Notes: generated from the sequence alone by a model not told the origin. A stretch of 64,000 bases of DNA from Wolfiporia cocos (GCA_029448655.1 JACCLO010000006.1:434001-498000), one strand, 5' to 3'; shown: positions 22,136 to 34,442, counted from the stretch's first letter. Numbers and translations are program-made.

Positions 22136-23304
22136 AGTGGCAGAGGTGCGGTGGAAATCGGGCACTACATCCTTTATATAACATGAACAAGTTTTGAACA
22201 GATATCTGGTGGTTCTCACCACGAGCAACGGGCCCGTTCTGATAATATGGCCGGAGCGGTTGCACAACTATATAATTGCAAGATCTGACCCGCCTATATC
22301 GTCCTTTACCTTTACGCATTGTGCATGCTTCCTCCGACTGGTACTAGCCTGGCGAATTACTGATCCAGTACATCTATGTTTTCCTTCCTACTACACAATC
22401 GCTCTGAACTCCGATGCTTATGTAATATAGGTTAGCCACTTGGGACACGCGCATTTTGGCACTCTGGCTTGATTTTTGCAGAAGACTTGGCAACGGTACG
22501 CTGCTCTCACCTGCAAGAGCTCGACGTTCTGCGCCATGAACCTGTACGATCCATTGCGAGACGTTTAATCGTCTTCGCGTGCTGATACGCATGACGCTCG
22601 CAGACCGCTGGTGCACCCCTCGTACGCCCCCGTACGCACGCGTCCCGCGACGCATTGTCTCCTTTATTTAGTCGCCCTGTTCGTACGCGTGGTTGCTCGG
22701 CGTAATCGCTCACGACGGTCGGTGCTCACTTTGGCGACGCGTGTCTCATTCTTCCCTCCATACCGTCGCGCGCGCGCCTTCCTATCCCCGCGCCACCAGT
22801 GCCGTGACAGACCACTGTCAGCTCTATTGAATTGGCGCACGGATCACTGTCCAGCGCGGGGCCAGAACGCAACCGCAATTTCGAATGCTGACACAAGTGA
22901 CGCCGCAGTGAGCGCCTGTATGATGTGACACAGCGAGGACACCTCGGGCTCGCACGGCTCGACAGTGAATGGCTCGAGAAGGCGGGGCCGGGGGCATAGC
23001 ATGCAGCGAAGACATCTCGCCACGGGCACACGCACGGCCTCGAGAGAGGCGTCCACGCAGATGGGCGCATCATGCCATCGGGTGCAGAGGCAGAGTGTGC
23101 GAACGCGGTCGCATCCGCGCAGGAGACACGAGGAGGACGCAGTGCCGGCGGTGAGTGGGGCACTCGCCTCGCTTATCACGCCCGCTGATTGGCCATCTGT
23201 CAGAAGCTGAATAAGACAGGCGCTCCAGATCCGGGATGTCCAGATCGAGACCCTTACATGGCATGCCACCTGCCCGATATGGGCATGCATGGGTCATTTA
23301 GCAG
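22136..23304. other. Upstream region of the MFS gene
   Basis: Non-coding as far as visible. It is conserved in patches with 16229-17790 of unit 1. Its right end is the transporter promoter, with the 16-bp tandem repeats described separately. Confidence 0.5.
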
Positions 23305-23352
23305 GCGCAGTGCAGCCTCTGCGCAGTGCAGCCTCTGCGCAGTGCAGCCTCT
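23305..23352 (+). repeat. Three perfect 16-bp tandem repeats before the MFS start
   Basis: The unit GCGCAGTGCAGCCTCT occurs three times in a row and ends 18 bp before the transporter ATG. The corresponding part of unit 1 lacks the array. It probably lies in the 5' UTR or core promoter. Confidence 0.85.
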
Positions 23353-23369
23353 GCCCTCCACTCGCCGCC

Positions 23370-25588
23370 ATGTCCCCCGACGCAGAGCACCCACAGCGCG
23401 ACGGCCAGCACGAGCCCCGCAGGCTGAGCACCCTGCAGACCGTCGGCCTCATCTCCACATGCACGACCGCCATGATCCTCAACGTGCGTCTCTCTCTCTG
23501 CACGCCCGCCCTCGCTGACCCGCGCAGTCCTCAAACAACACCGCCGTGTCCATCTCCCTCCCCATGATCGGCGACGACCTCGCCATCCCCGAGTACCGCC
23601 TCCAGTGGATCATCTCCGCCTACTCCCTCTCCTCCGGCTGTCTCCTCCTCTTCTTTGGCCGTCTCGCCGACCTCTACGGCCGCAAAAAGGCCTTTCTCGC
23701 TGGCATCCTCTGCATGGGCGTCTTTGGCCTCGGCTGTGGCTTTGCCAAGGGTGCGTCTGCCGTGCATTCCACTTCGCCTCACCGCTGACGTGCGCAGACG
23801 AGATCACGATGGACATCCTCCGTGGCCTGCAGGGCATCGGCGCCGCCGCGTGCATTCCCGCATCGGTGCGTTCTAGCATATAATCACTGCGCCATCCTAA
23901 TTCCGCACTGCAGCTCGGCATCCTCGCGCACTCGTTCCCGCCCTCGCGCACCCGCTCGATCGCCTTCGCCACCTTTGCCGCCGGCGCGCCCGTCGGCGCG
24001 GCCATCGGCATGATCATCGGCGGTGTCCTCACCCAACTCACCGAGTGAGTCTCCCCAATCACCACCGCCGATCCCTTCTTGATGCGCATCACTGACCGCC
24101 GCGTGCGCCGCAGGAAGCACTGGCGCTCGACCTTCTGGTTCCTGACCGGCATTAGCGCGCTCACCTTCGTCGGCGGCCTCTTCAGCTTCGACGCGGACGC
24201 GCCCTCGACAGAGACGGACCGGTGCGCCTTCCCTCATCTAACCTGCCCAGCGCTCACGCTGACCCCGCGCAGCCGCGTCGACTGGCTCGGCGCGTTCCTC
24301 GTCACCGCAGGGCTCGTCCTCATCGTCTTTGTCCTCTCCGACGGGAGCATCGCCCCAGACAAGTGGCACACCGGCTGTACGTCCCCCCGCCGTCCCCGCG
24401 CGCCGCCTGACGCCTCACCCCCGCAGACATCATCGCGCTCCTCGTCGTCGGCATCCTCCTCCTCATCGCGTACGTCGCCTGGGAGCACTTCCTCGAGACC
24501 TGCCTCGACGTCGTCCCCGTGCCCGCCGCCACCGAGAAGGCCGCCGCGCCCGAGCCGGCCCCAGCGTCATCGCGCTCGCCGCTCGCGCGCCTGGACGCGC
24601 GCATCCGGCGGTTCGCCGCGCGGCACGCGGGCGCGTGGTACACGCCGCCGCCGGTGATGCGGCCGTCGCTGTGGGCGCGCGCGCGGGGGAAGCTCGCGGT
24701 CGCGCTCGTGCTCGCGCTGCTCGAGTACAGCTCGTTCATGTCGTGGAACTTCTGGGTGCAGCTGTACTACCAGGACTACGCGCACCTCTCGCCCGTGCTC
24801 ACGATGGTGCGCCTCCTGCCCATGTTCGTCACCGGCGTCCTCTGCAACGTCATCGTCGCCCTCTTCGTCGGCCGCGTCCCGCTCGTCGTCCTCGTCGGTG
24901 AGTGCCCCGCCGCGTCCTGCGCGCTCCAGCCTCGCGCTAACCCGCGCACGCGGCAGTGATCGGCACCGCGCTGACGGCGACGGCGAACCTGCTCTTCGCG
25001 CTCATCAACCCCGCCGCGCCGTACTGGGCGTTCGGCTTCCCGGCCGCGATCGTGAGCGTGTTCGGCGCGGACTTTGTGTTCGCGAGCGGCACGCTCTTCG
25101 TCGCCAAGGTCTGCCTCCCGCACGAGCAGTCCGTCGGCGGCGCGCTCTTCCAGACCATGACGCAGGTGCGCCCGCCCGCGCGTGCTGACCGCTCTCGACG
25201 AGGACGCTGACGGCGCGCAGATCGGCGCGGCGTTCGGGCTCGCGGTGACGACGATCGTGTACGACTCGGAGCTCGCCAAGGCCGCGCTCAAGGACGGCGT
25301 CGTCGTGAACATCAACGGGACGAACGCGCCCCCGTCCGCGCAGCTGACCGCGTACAAGGACGCGATGTGGATGGGCTTTGGGCTCGGCGTCTTCGGTGCG
25401 TGCTCCGCCGTCGTCGCGGTCGCTGACACTGATGCTGATGCTGACGGCACGCAGGCTCGCTGCTCGCGCTCCTCTTCCTCCGCGGCGCGGGCATCGTCGG
25501 GCACCGCAAGGGCAGGGAGAACGACTCGGTGCTCAGTACCGAGACCGTGAGCGGGGAGCAGGCAGAGAAGCGCACGGGCGCGGCGTGA
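23370..25588 (+). CDS. MFS transporter, DHA2-like drug:H+ antiporter
   Basis: Predicted plasma-membrane proton antiporter exporting drugs or small metabolites; the substrate is unknown. Ten exons: 23370-23483, 23528-23750, 23798-23865, 23914-24044, 24114-24221, 24273-24376, 24427-24897, 24957-25165, 25221-25395 and 25455-25588, giving 578 residues. MFS motif A is GRLADLYGRKKA (about residues 82-93) and a motif C-like GAPVGAAIGMIIGG follows in the fifth helix. The length and about 14 hydrophobic segments fit the DHA2 group. A hydrophilic, Ala/Pro-rich loop sits mid-protein. GC content is very high. An exon 1 copy remains at 17795-17892 from the tandem duplication. The identity as an MFS protein is sure; the subfamily is likely. 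Confidence 0.9.
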
Positions 25589-25975
25589 TTGCATATATCC
25601 CTTACCCCTCCTCACGGCACACTCTTCCGCATTGACGTTCATGCTAGCTTACGACTTCACGGATCCTGCTAATACTCGCTCACGCATCCACGCACGCCCC
25701 CATTACTAGATTCAGTACCACACGCCCAGACTCGCACGCAATGTCAGATGTCCGTCCGAGTGATCAATCCATGCTATACTGTACGCAATGATGCCACACA
25801 TTACATCGGCGAAAAACGTCCGCGTGCCGTCGCCCCGGCTTACTGTAATACACGCGCGAAAACGGGAGACGGGCGCGGCGCACGGTGCGCGTCGGGTATC
25901 ACACTATATGTACATGGCAACGGGCGACGCGACCGTGTCCCGCACCCGCGCCACGCCCGCGGGCGCGCCGTGCGC

Positions 25976-28539
25976 TCAGCGCAGACCCGGCATCTGGTTC
26001 CGGTACCCCGGGGGCACCGCCCCGCCGTACGCCTGCGGCGCGCCCTCGTACGGCGCCGCGAACGGCTGCGCTCCCGTGCTCTCATACGGCGCGGCAAACG
26101 CAAACGCAAACGGTCGCTGCGGCTCCGGCTCCGCGCGCGGCTGCGAGAACGAGTAGGCGTGCGCGGGCGCGGGCGCGAACGCGTACGGCGCGGGGAGCGG
26201 CGCGGTGGGCGCGCCCGCGGGGACGCCCGCGGGCTCGCGGTACGCCGCGTACTGCGCGCCCGCGCTCGCGGGGTACATGTGCGGCGGGGGCGTGCCGGGC
26301 GGGGGCGCGGCGGCGGCGAAGGGGAGCTGCGGCGCGGCCGGGGCGGGCCCGGGGGGCGGCGGGATCGGCGGCGGGCTGGCGGTGTAGGTGGGGCGCGAGG
26401 CGGGGCGCGATGGGGGGCGGGACGGGGGCGCGGAGCCCGTGAAGGGGTTCGGGAGCGCGCGGCCGTCGGCGGCGCCCGTGCGCTCGTGGACGAGTGTGAT
26501 CGAGTCGCTCGTGTCCTGCCGCACGGGCGCTGGCCGGTACTGCGCGCGCTCGCCCGTGGGGTACGCCGCGCCGGGGCCGCCGGCCGAGTCGGCGTGCTCT
26601 TGCGGGCGGTGCGTGGGCGCGAACGCGGGCGAGCGGGATTGTGCGCGCTTCGGGACGGGCACGTACAGCGTCGGGTCGCCGGCGTGGCCGACGGCGCGGC
26701 CGTTCTCGTCCCACTGCTGGTAGGAGGACGCGCCGAAGGTGGTGCCGGACGGGTTGAGGGGGAGCTCGGAGTCGGAGATGTTGGGGTTGAACGCGACGGA
26801 GGTTGAGGACTGGGACATGGTCTGGAGGCCGAACGCAGCCCGACGGGCGTCGTGCATCATCTTCGCTTGCCTGGATACGGTGTGGGTAAATTGAGCGGTC
26901 AAGCACCATCTCGTAATGAACGCACCGAGCTTTCCGCCTATCGTAGATCACCAATGGCTTCGCGTGATGCATCTTGTTGTAGATGTACCACATCGCCACA
27001 AACGTGAGGATGACGGTAACGCCCAGCACGGCGTCCTTGGTGATCTGGTTGTTACGACCCGAGCCTGGATGCAAGAATCAGCACGGGTATGCGCTGCGCA
27101 GCGTGAGCGTGAACGCACCATTCTCGGACTGCTCGAGCGTAACACCGAGGTAGACGGTGATGAACTGCTTTGGGGTCGACAAGATGGCTGCGATGATGAA
27201 CGTCCATATGCTCATTCCGCAAGTGGCGAACACAGCGGTAGTGACTATGCCACTTTAGCACTCGCGGGGCCACATTCAAAGGCGATACACGTACAGTGTC
27301 CCGGGATAGCGCTCAAACGCGCGATGAGTGCGATTTTGAACCCTCCGTCTCTTACCACCCTGGCCAAGCAGGCGTAGGACAGCTTGTTACGCTCGAGTTT
27401 CTCGCCGCGGGCAGCGCAGCAATATTTGAAGGCGCTTCGCAGTGCAGGTTATAGCTCAAATCGAGTTTGACAAGATGCAAACTCACTAAAAGTTACCGAT
27501 TTCACCCAGCGCCGTACCAGCCGCTACGATTGCGAAACCAACCCAGAGCCCCCAGGTCAAGCCGACGAGGATGGCCACAATTTCGTGGCCAAATAACTTG
27601 CATAGTATTAATGGGGAGCCCGTTCAGAGATAAAAGTCCCACTCACCGGAGGGAAGGATATTACGAATAGAATTGCTATCGGGATTGCCCAGCCGAAGGG
27701 GGTGCTGAAGGAGAGGTCCTGTCAGCACACGCAAGCAATCGAGAGTTCGCAGGCTTTGGCACTGCCTGCGACACAGCACTGTGCCAGACCGGAGAGCGAG
27801 ACGAGCATGTTCCGCGGGCGCGGTGGCACCCATCACGGGTTCAAGACATCAGCGGAATGAGACTCGTCCGGACATTGCCACTCGGTGACCAATTGCTGCG
27901 AGCCTTCGGTCGAATTCCCAGAGTGTGCGCCGCATGAGAGCCAGATTCAGCCAAGCCAGTAACCGTGCCCGCGCCAGTATCAAGCCGCCGGACGTGGGTC
28001 GCGAGGGTCAGAATCGAAGAGGACTCACCGATGCATCCAATTCGCGGCCGGCTGGAGCCATCTCACTATTGTATCGTGATATATGCTGAAGAGTACTACT
28101 CCGATGAATGCTAGGATGAAAATCACATAGTACCCTGAGAGTGTGGCCCGTCGTTCACCGTTAGCATTCCCGCGCCATAGCGCAATCGTCTAGCGACTGA
28201 GTGGTGCCACGTACAGGTCCATTCCTTTCTTATCCAATACCTCCAGTTCATCATTGCCTTCCAATCCACAAGAGAGTTCTTGGCCAGCTCCTCGGCCTCG
28301 CTGGGTGTGGGACTCGGCGTGCGCATGATGTCGCGCATGTTGATGACAGCATCACCAGGCTTGGGTTTGCCGATGGCATCCTGGCTGTCGTCGCTCGCGA
28401 AGGACGCGCGGTTAGGGTCATAGGGTGCGCCGTGCGGGGGGTACGACTGTGCAGGCGCATTCGAGTTGGAGCGCGAGTTGGGATAGGGGGATCTATGAGG
28501 GGATGCTTGATTGCTGGCGTATCCCGGATACGATGCCAT
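25976..28539 (-). CDS. TVP38/TMEM64 (DedA/VTT) family membrane protein
   Basis: Golgi/ER-type multispanning protein of the VTT (DedA) superfamily; yeast Tvp38 is a Golgi vesicle protein. Exons on the minus strand: 28539-28215, 28134-28029, 27704-27647, 27596-27487, 27434-27295, 27244-27119, 27064-26926 and 26870-25976, giving 632 residues. The cytosolic N-terminus is Pro/Ser-rich. The core shows ISFPPLFGHEIVAILVGLTW, ARGEKLERNKLSYACLARVV, DGGFKIALIARLSAIPGHF, TAVFATCGMSIW and PKQFITVYLGV, then a last helix near VILTFVAMWYIYNK. The final exon adds about 298 residues rich in Pro, Ala and Tyr, nearly doubling the yeast length. The 324 nt intron 2 is unusually long, but its flanking family motif joins correctly. 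It converges with the MFS gene. Confidence 0.9.
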
Positions 28540-29971
28540 GGCAAGCTATAATTCAGGAGCGGCCGGCGAAGCACCGGTGGCTGGGGCTGTCGTAACGGCG
28601 AGGAGGAAGTGAGAGGTGAAACCAGCACGCTTTCGTGATCAGGAGAGGCTCGTGAGGATGATGGGAGAAGGAGAGGCGCAAGGGAGTGGGCAGACTATTA
28701 TTTAATGACTACTGAAGGATGAGATGGAGGTCCGTAGTCGCGCTTGGCTTCAAGTTGCAAGCACAGCATGTCTCTTCTCACGCGCTCGCCTCCGCTTAGC
28801 CCATCGTGATTTGTGTGTTCCGCCACTCCGGCCGACTTGCCTGATCTCTGCAGTGCTTCAACTCTTGCACAGTCTCACCAATATTCCCTGCGTTTCAGCA
28901 CAGCACCGCACGCTGACGCCTCTGGTCTGTCTCTGTAACGAGTGCTTGTTCCGCAGCACTCGCCTCAGACATCTGGCGTGCATGGCAGTGCTACGACGCC
29001 GACTCCTCGCAGCTGGCCTTGCACACATAAGGTCCGCCCTTTCACATAACCCTGGTCGTGTCTGCTGGACGATGACCGCGCGCACACCTGGTGGCCACTG
29101 CCAAGCCGGTGCACTCTGTACCCACTCAATGCTGTGGCTCCAAACCCTTGGGCCTCGCGTGCGCACTACAATAACCACGGACGTGTCCAGTCTTCCCGTC
29201 TCGGATAAAGAACCCCGGCTGTGTTGGTGAGTGTGTTCTCTCACAAATTGCAATTCGTTCCTGGTTCTTGTGTTTCGTTGCCTTACAACTCGTGCAATAC
29301 AATACCGTCGATATCCGGCAGAGTGCAGTACGTTAGCATATCCTCGGTCGAGACTACCGGTGAACCCAGCACTGCATATTTGCCCTGGGTTCGCATCGGA
29401 GAATGGAGGTATCCAGCAGCCTTCTTGTGGAGTTACGCGTTCGCATCATAGGTCTCGCCTTCTGCAGACACACTTCCACATGTAGACCGAACATGGTGTC
29501 ATGAAGAGAGAGACACGCCGTCCACAAATGAGTCCGTGAGCCACCGATTGACTATAGCGGCGTCAACAAAGTCAAGTGAGCCTCTCGCCCAAACACTGTG
29601 TCCGAACACGGCGGCTGCAGTGGCGAGATGCTGCGACCACACAGCTAGGCGATGGAAGTACAGACTTCAACGCCGCCTCGCGCGGGTGGTGAACCAGATC
29701 TTACCGCCACAGCGATGAGGCAAACGTAGCGCAGGCGCCACAGCAGGATCTCCGAAACAAGTACAAGTAACAAGTAGACCTCTAGACTACCATTGGGCGA
29801 ACGGTGAGATATCATATATCGTATATCACGCCAATAAAGGCGGCAGAATCTGGAAACGTCACTCACTACGCGTTGAGGAGCCCGGATCCGACATCATCGA
29901 CATCCAGATATCCACTGCTCATATCGATCGGTTTACGCTATATCGTCGCATTCATATCGCGCTCATTTGCT
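28540..29971. other. Intergenic, 1.4 kb
   Basis: Holds the TVP38-like promoter (CT-rich on the gene's strand) and otherwise no supported gene. The frame at 28724-29230 lacks any family motif, and its composition matches non-coding flanks. Confidence 0.5.
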
Positions 29972-31454
29972 TCATGAATCGATCACCTCCGGACTCTCGT
30001 ATGCCTGCTGCCACCACCTCTCCGCATCAGCCTCCGCGTCAAACTTGTACTGTTCCTCCATGTTCCTGTCGTGCCACACGACCGGCACACACTCTCCGTT
30101 CCGCATCCGCTCGGCCGCAGCGAGCTCTGTCTCTGCCACCTTCCGCAGCGCAGCATCCCGTGCCTCCTGCTCGAGGCCGTCCGGGAGATGGGAATAGTTC
30201 TGATTTGCTGTCGACCAAGTCTGTGTGTGCGAGGCACGGGGAAGACGCATGGACTCGTAGGCGCGCAGGAGGTTGGGAAGCTGCGAGACAGAGGAGATGT
30301 GCGAGAGGAGTATGCCGAGCACGGCGGCGTCTTCAATCGCCATAGCGGCACCTTGGGCGCGGTATGGCTGACAACAGTTAAAGAACAATTACAAGAACGG
30401 TCGCAATACTTACGAGCATGGGATGGCACGCGTCTCCCAAAAGGGCGACGCGCCCAGAGCGATGCACCCATGTCGGAAGCGGCAGGCGATCCATCAATCG
30501 CCACTCCAGAGTGCTCTCCACTAGCGACAACAGCTTTTGTATACTAAATTGTCGATTAGCGTTTTCAAATAATCCCGGATCCGTGTGGGCATACCGCGGC
30601 TCAAAATTGCCGAACTGAGCCCTCATAACATTCACATCGCCCGGCGCAGTCCACGACTCGACGGAGCCGTCGTCCGGATGAATCATTGCCAAGTTGTAGA
30701 GCTCGTTGGCGCGCTGCATTACGTGGGATCGGTTGCGTGGTCAAGCCCATTGCCGGACGAGAAGGGAACGTACGATGTTGTAACCTACAACATGCCGCTC
30801 GGGACCCATCCAGATCGTCAATCCTGGCTGTTCCACCAATGGCCGGAGGTCAGGATCAGCGACGAGCAGCTCCATGGGTATGAGAGCGCGATACATGGCA
30901 TCACCCGTCGCCCTCGCCTCGTTCACTCTCCCGAGCACAACCTGCTGAGTGACTCCCTTGATGCCATCCGCGCCAATGACTAAATCTCCCTTGATCACCT
31001 CGCCCGACGCCAGTGTCACAGATGGCGCATCTGGGTCAATAGAGACGATAGTCGAGCTCAAGTGAATCGTGACATGCGGCTCGACGAGCCTTTGTAGCGC
31101 CCCGTGTAAATCCGCGCGATGCACCTGCCAGAACGGCTCCGTGCCGGGATCCAAGTATCGGCCCACCCTCATATACCCTATGCGCTCGCCCGTGTCATAC
31201 CGACACATGACCGATGCCTCTGGCTCAACGGCTAGGGGAGCGAGCGTATCGCCGAGACCCCAGCGAAGAAGTAGACGGGTAACATTTGATGAGAGCTGCA
31301 TTCCAGCGCCGACTTCGCGGATCGCGGACGCCGTCTCGAAGAGTGTGACGCGGTGTCCAGCGCGCGAGATGCAGTGGGCTGCTGACAGACCGCCGATGCC
31401 GCAGCCGATGATGAGGACATGGAGCTGGAGAGGTGCTTTGCGGTATTCTGACAT
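29972..31454 (-). CDS. FAD-dependent monooxygenase (salicylate hydroxylase-like)
   Basis: Group A flavoprotein monooxygenase that would hydroxylate an aromatic ring using NAD(P)H and O2; the substrate is unknown. Exons on the minus strand: 31454-30774, 30713-30595, 30543-30414 and 30367-29972, giving 441 residues, the normal size. The N-terminal dinucleotide fold is LHVLIIGCGIGGLSAAHCIS with GxGxxG at residues 17-22 and a distal Glu in TLFE. The DG motif is GDLVIGADGIKG and the GD motif RVALLGDACHPM, followed by PYRAQGAAMAIEDAAVLG. All three splice junctions restore family motifs (GYNI/RANELYNL, FEPR/IQKLL, CHPML/PYRAQG). No signal peptide is seen, so it is probably cytosolic. Neighbours give no pathway clue. 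Confidence 0.92.
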
Positions 31455-32849
31455 TATGGTAGCTTGTGCTGATATCGCTTCGTGGGGGACGGGAGATAGG
31501 GGTTGATATACAGCAAGAGGACTGTTTGATCAATATACGCGCTTCAGTCGCCTGTGTAAGGAGAATGGTCGTGTCTGCCGAAATGATGAGGAAGCTTCAC
31601 GGCAAGGTGCCACAAGGCTGGAAGGCCCCTTCCGGCCCGCAGTTTCGCGAAAGCTGAACATTATCGTCAGCAGACCCAGGTTGTATTGATTGCTTCACGG
31701 AAGCATTCCCCAGCGCAGTAAATCGTCGCGAAAGCATGTTGAGTCAGGACTCGGAAATGACTCCGATATAGATGTGGTCAACTTGTTCAAGCAGTCGTCA
31801 GGCCCACTCAAATGTGCATGTGCATCAATATTACCTTGTGGACTACGACTCTGAGCCACCACCCGCTTTTGTGGGCCAACATGGTCGGCATCGTTACCTG
31901 TTTAGTGGACAAATATGTACCGTAGCAGCTGGGTCCACGTTGAGGGTTTGTGGACGAAGCAGTGACACGATCGAGGCGGTGAATGTTTGCAGGCAGTCTG
32001 CGGCGACGCGAGCAAGCAGACTACAGGTGAGCTGCTAAGTAACTAAAATGACCTACCATAACTTAGCTACGGCTGTGATGCAATAGGCAACGAGACTCAA
32101 GTTCCCGGGTCCGGACATCATCGATTCATCAGCTGTATCCAGCACTGAATGGACCCCCCAACGATAGCAGGACATGGCTCTGTCAGCTGTGAGTCTGTGA
32201 CACAATCATTGCCTGTTCTGAGAGAGTACAATTCTACCTCATATCCTTGACCTTTCGATCGACAACAATGTATGAGTGGCATCGATACGACAACTCCTGG
32301 CGCCCGTTACAGACGCCCGTTAAGCGTTAGCAACGTACGTTGAGCGCTTGAGCTGGCTGAGCAGTGCTACGTGCGCATGAAATTGTAGATGTAGATGCAG
32401 ATCGGCATGAAAGATTATTGTGCGCTCAATGCATGCGGATAAACTCTCTGGCCTCACCGACCACCCACGGAGCAGTGGCGTGATGGCTCAGACGCCGTTT
32501 CTTTCTGTCAAGGTCCATTTAAGTATCTTCGTTTGAACAAGCAGCTTTTGACCTGCTTAGAAGGCAGTCCTCTCGAATCAACGAAGAAGAGCGTCCGCTG
32601 TGGCACGATCACGTGTAGTAGAACGCGCTGTATTACGCGACGCGACGGGGCCACAGAATACAAACAGAACAAAACAGCTACCGCAACGTTAACGTTACTC
32701 GACATCGTATCTCAGGATTCTTCATATCCTTGCGCCAGTCAACGAGCATATCCGCTCTAACGCTAGCAGATCCTTTTTCATTTCTCTCCTTTGTCGTAAC
32801 ACGTCACATATCGGTCCGATTTGTGCGTGCACGGTTAACAGGAGGAAAT
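31455..32849. other. Intergenic, 1.4 kb
   Basis: No gene supported. It is flanked by the divergent starts of the monooxygenase and the gene at 32850, so the two promoters lie at its ends. A few short frames are present without motifs. Confidence 0.5.
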
Positions 32850-34442
32850 ATGTCGCCCACGTCTGTTCGCACGACGAAGCACCCCAGCCACAAAATAGCT
32901 CATACTGTCGCTTCATGTCAGACAGTTATCGGTAAGCTGAGCCCTGTTCGCGTTAAAAACCGCGCGGTACCTCGGCTCACCGTAGTCAACGCGCAAAGAC
33001 TCTGCGCCGTGTACCTCGCAAAAGAGGAAGGCCGACTCATTGGCTGAGGAGGATTCAGCCGAGGGCAAGCGCGTCAGATTAACTACTGATGTGCGAGGTG
33101 TGTTTGCATACGCCGTGACATACGGAACCAAAGTGATCTCTGACGTGTCGGGTGCCAGTCGCAGCGGAATTCACGGTCGTTACGAAGTGTGGCGTAGCGC
33201 AGGCTCGCTTGTCCCCATCTAAGGCTGTCGCAGCAGATCTGCAAAAGCATGACATTGACTCAGCCTACTCTGTGGCCGATTCGCCCTCTGGTCGGGTGAA
33301 GGTCCCGACTGAAGACGTCATGCCGCGCCCTAGCGAATCGTCACAACAAACACCAATATCACATCAAAACAATGAGATAGCGCAAGCAGATACAGATGAC
33401 TCCGATGGTGCATTCAATCTATGTGATCTGGCATCAGCGTCTGACCATTATCGCAGACTCCCCCGAGTACATACTTACCGAAGAAGACGAGGCTGCCATA
33501 GAGGAAGCCATCGCGAAGGCCCTGGCCGCAGAGGAAGAGGATAGGGCTCGAGAGGCTCGAGAAGCAGCCAAGGTGCATGACTTGTGGCCTTCCCCAGTTG
33601 TCGCGCGAGGGGACCTCACCGAAGACATCCTCGGGACCGGGTCCTCTCACAGCGCATCGAGCGCGCCGCGGCAGTTCTTTGATGACACCGAGGACACGGT
33701 TGCGCAGGAGCAGACAGAGGAAGGCGGTGAGGACGAGGAACCCTCCCAAATGGAGAGACTGCTCGCCAAGGATGCAACCCTCTGGAAGAAAGCATGCGTG
33801 TACCGCGTGGAGGCCATGTACGTCCCCTTCTCCTCACATAACCTTCCCCTCATTTCCTTATCCGTGCCCGCTAACCGAATGCCCCACCGCAGCCTCCAGC
33901 TCTTCGAGCAAGAAGATGTCTGCGCGAACGTCGCACACGCAGCACTGCCGTACATCCCGCGGAGCACGCCGTGGGCGCAGCGCGTCTGTGGCCGGTTGCT
34001 GGACTATCACGATGACGACGACGACATGGGCGTGAGCTCGGAGAGCGAGACGCACGAGTACGAGTACGAGTACGCGTACGAGACCGGCTCGTCCACCGCG
34101 TGCTCGTCGCGCGCCTCCTCCCCCGTCAGCGAAGAGCCGCCCCACTCCACTTCCGCCACTGCCGTAGCGTCCTCGGGCTCGGGATCAGCTACGGACACGG
34201 ACGGGGACGCGATGGCGATCTCGCCCGAGCTGCTCGCGGCGCACCTTGAGCGCGCACGCAGCGCCATGTGCGCAGGGGACGACCTGCCGCGGCAGAAGCG
34301 CCCCCTCCCACCGCTTGCATGGGTGCCCGCGTTCATCCTACGCGAACAAGAAATAGAGCGCTGTGGGCGAGGGACGCCGCCGCGCGTAAGTAGCGATGCA
34401 AGGGGAACTCTTAAGCGCAGGAAGGCGCTGCCTGTAGCTTGA
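32850..34442 (+). CDS. Hypothetical protein with basic N-terminal and acidic C-terminal tracts
   Basis: Not recognised. The model is 32850-32931, 32999-33097, 33159-33422, 33457-33817 and 33893-34442, giving 451 residues with consistent phases. Visible features are a nuclear-localisation-like QKRKADSLAEED...GKRVR near residue 40, a Glu/Ala-rich helical stretch (EEDEAAIEEAIAKALAAEEE), the compact block ALPYIPRSTPWAQRVCGRLL, a short Asp run, the repeat EYEYEYAYE and a basic LKRRK end. This suggests a nuclear protein. No homeodomain, zinc finger or enzyme motif was found. The last two exons look firmly coding; the first two and the short (34 nt) third intron are less certain. Confidence 0.6.

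Larger units (their letters stand above)
17893..23483. repeat. Tandem segmental duplication, unit 2
   Basis: Second copy of the 13478-17892 segment, about 5.6 kb because it has gained two insertions, 18539-19203 (MITE) and roughly 21085-21800 (LTR-like). After subtracting these it is close to the length of unit 1. It continues into the intact MFS gene. Confidence 0.8.

Noticed and set aside
24320..24901. Long frames on both strands within the MFS gene
   Set aside because: Shadows of GC-rich coding exons. The transporter frame carries the MFS motifs and consistent splicing; these do not.
25748..26806. 352-residue plus-strand frame rich in Arg and Gly
   Set aside because: It is antisense to the GC-rich proline tail of the TVP38-like gene. 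Its Arg/Gly composition is what the complement of Pro/Ala codons gives.
28724..29230. 168-residue plus-strand frame
   Set aside because: Composition typical of non-coding DNA, overlapped by a minus-strand frame of similar length, no motif.
23370..31454. Secondary-metabolite cluster (MFS exporter plus FAD monooxygenase)
   Set aside because: No core synthase, terpene cyclase or cluster regulator nearby. A housekeeping TVP38-like gene lies between the two.
32850..34442. Mating-type homeodomain gene
   Set aside because: Basic nuclear-type N-terminus suggested it, but no WFxNxR homeodomain helix is present and neighbours are not those of a mating-type locus.
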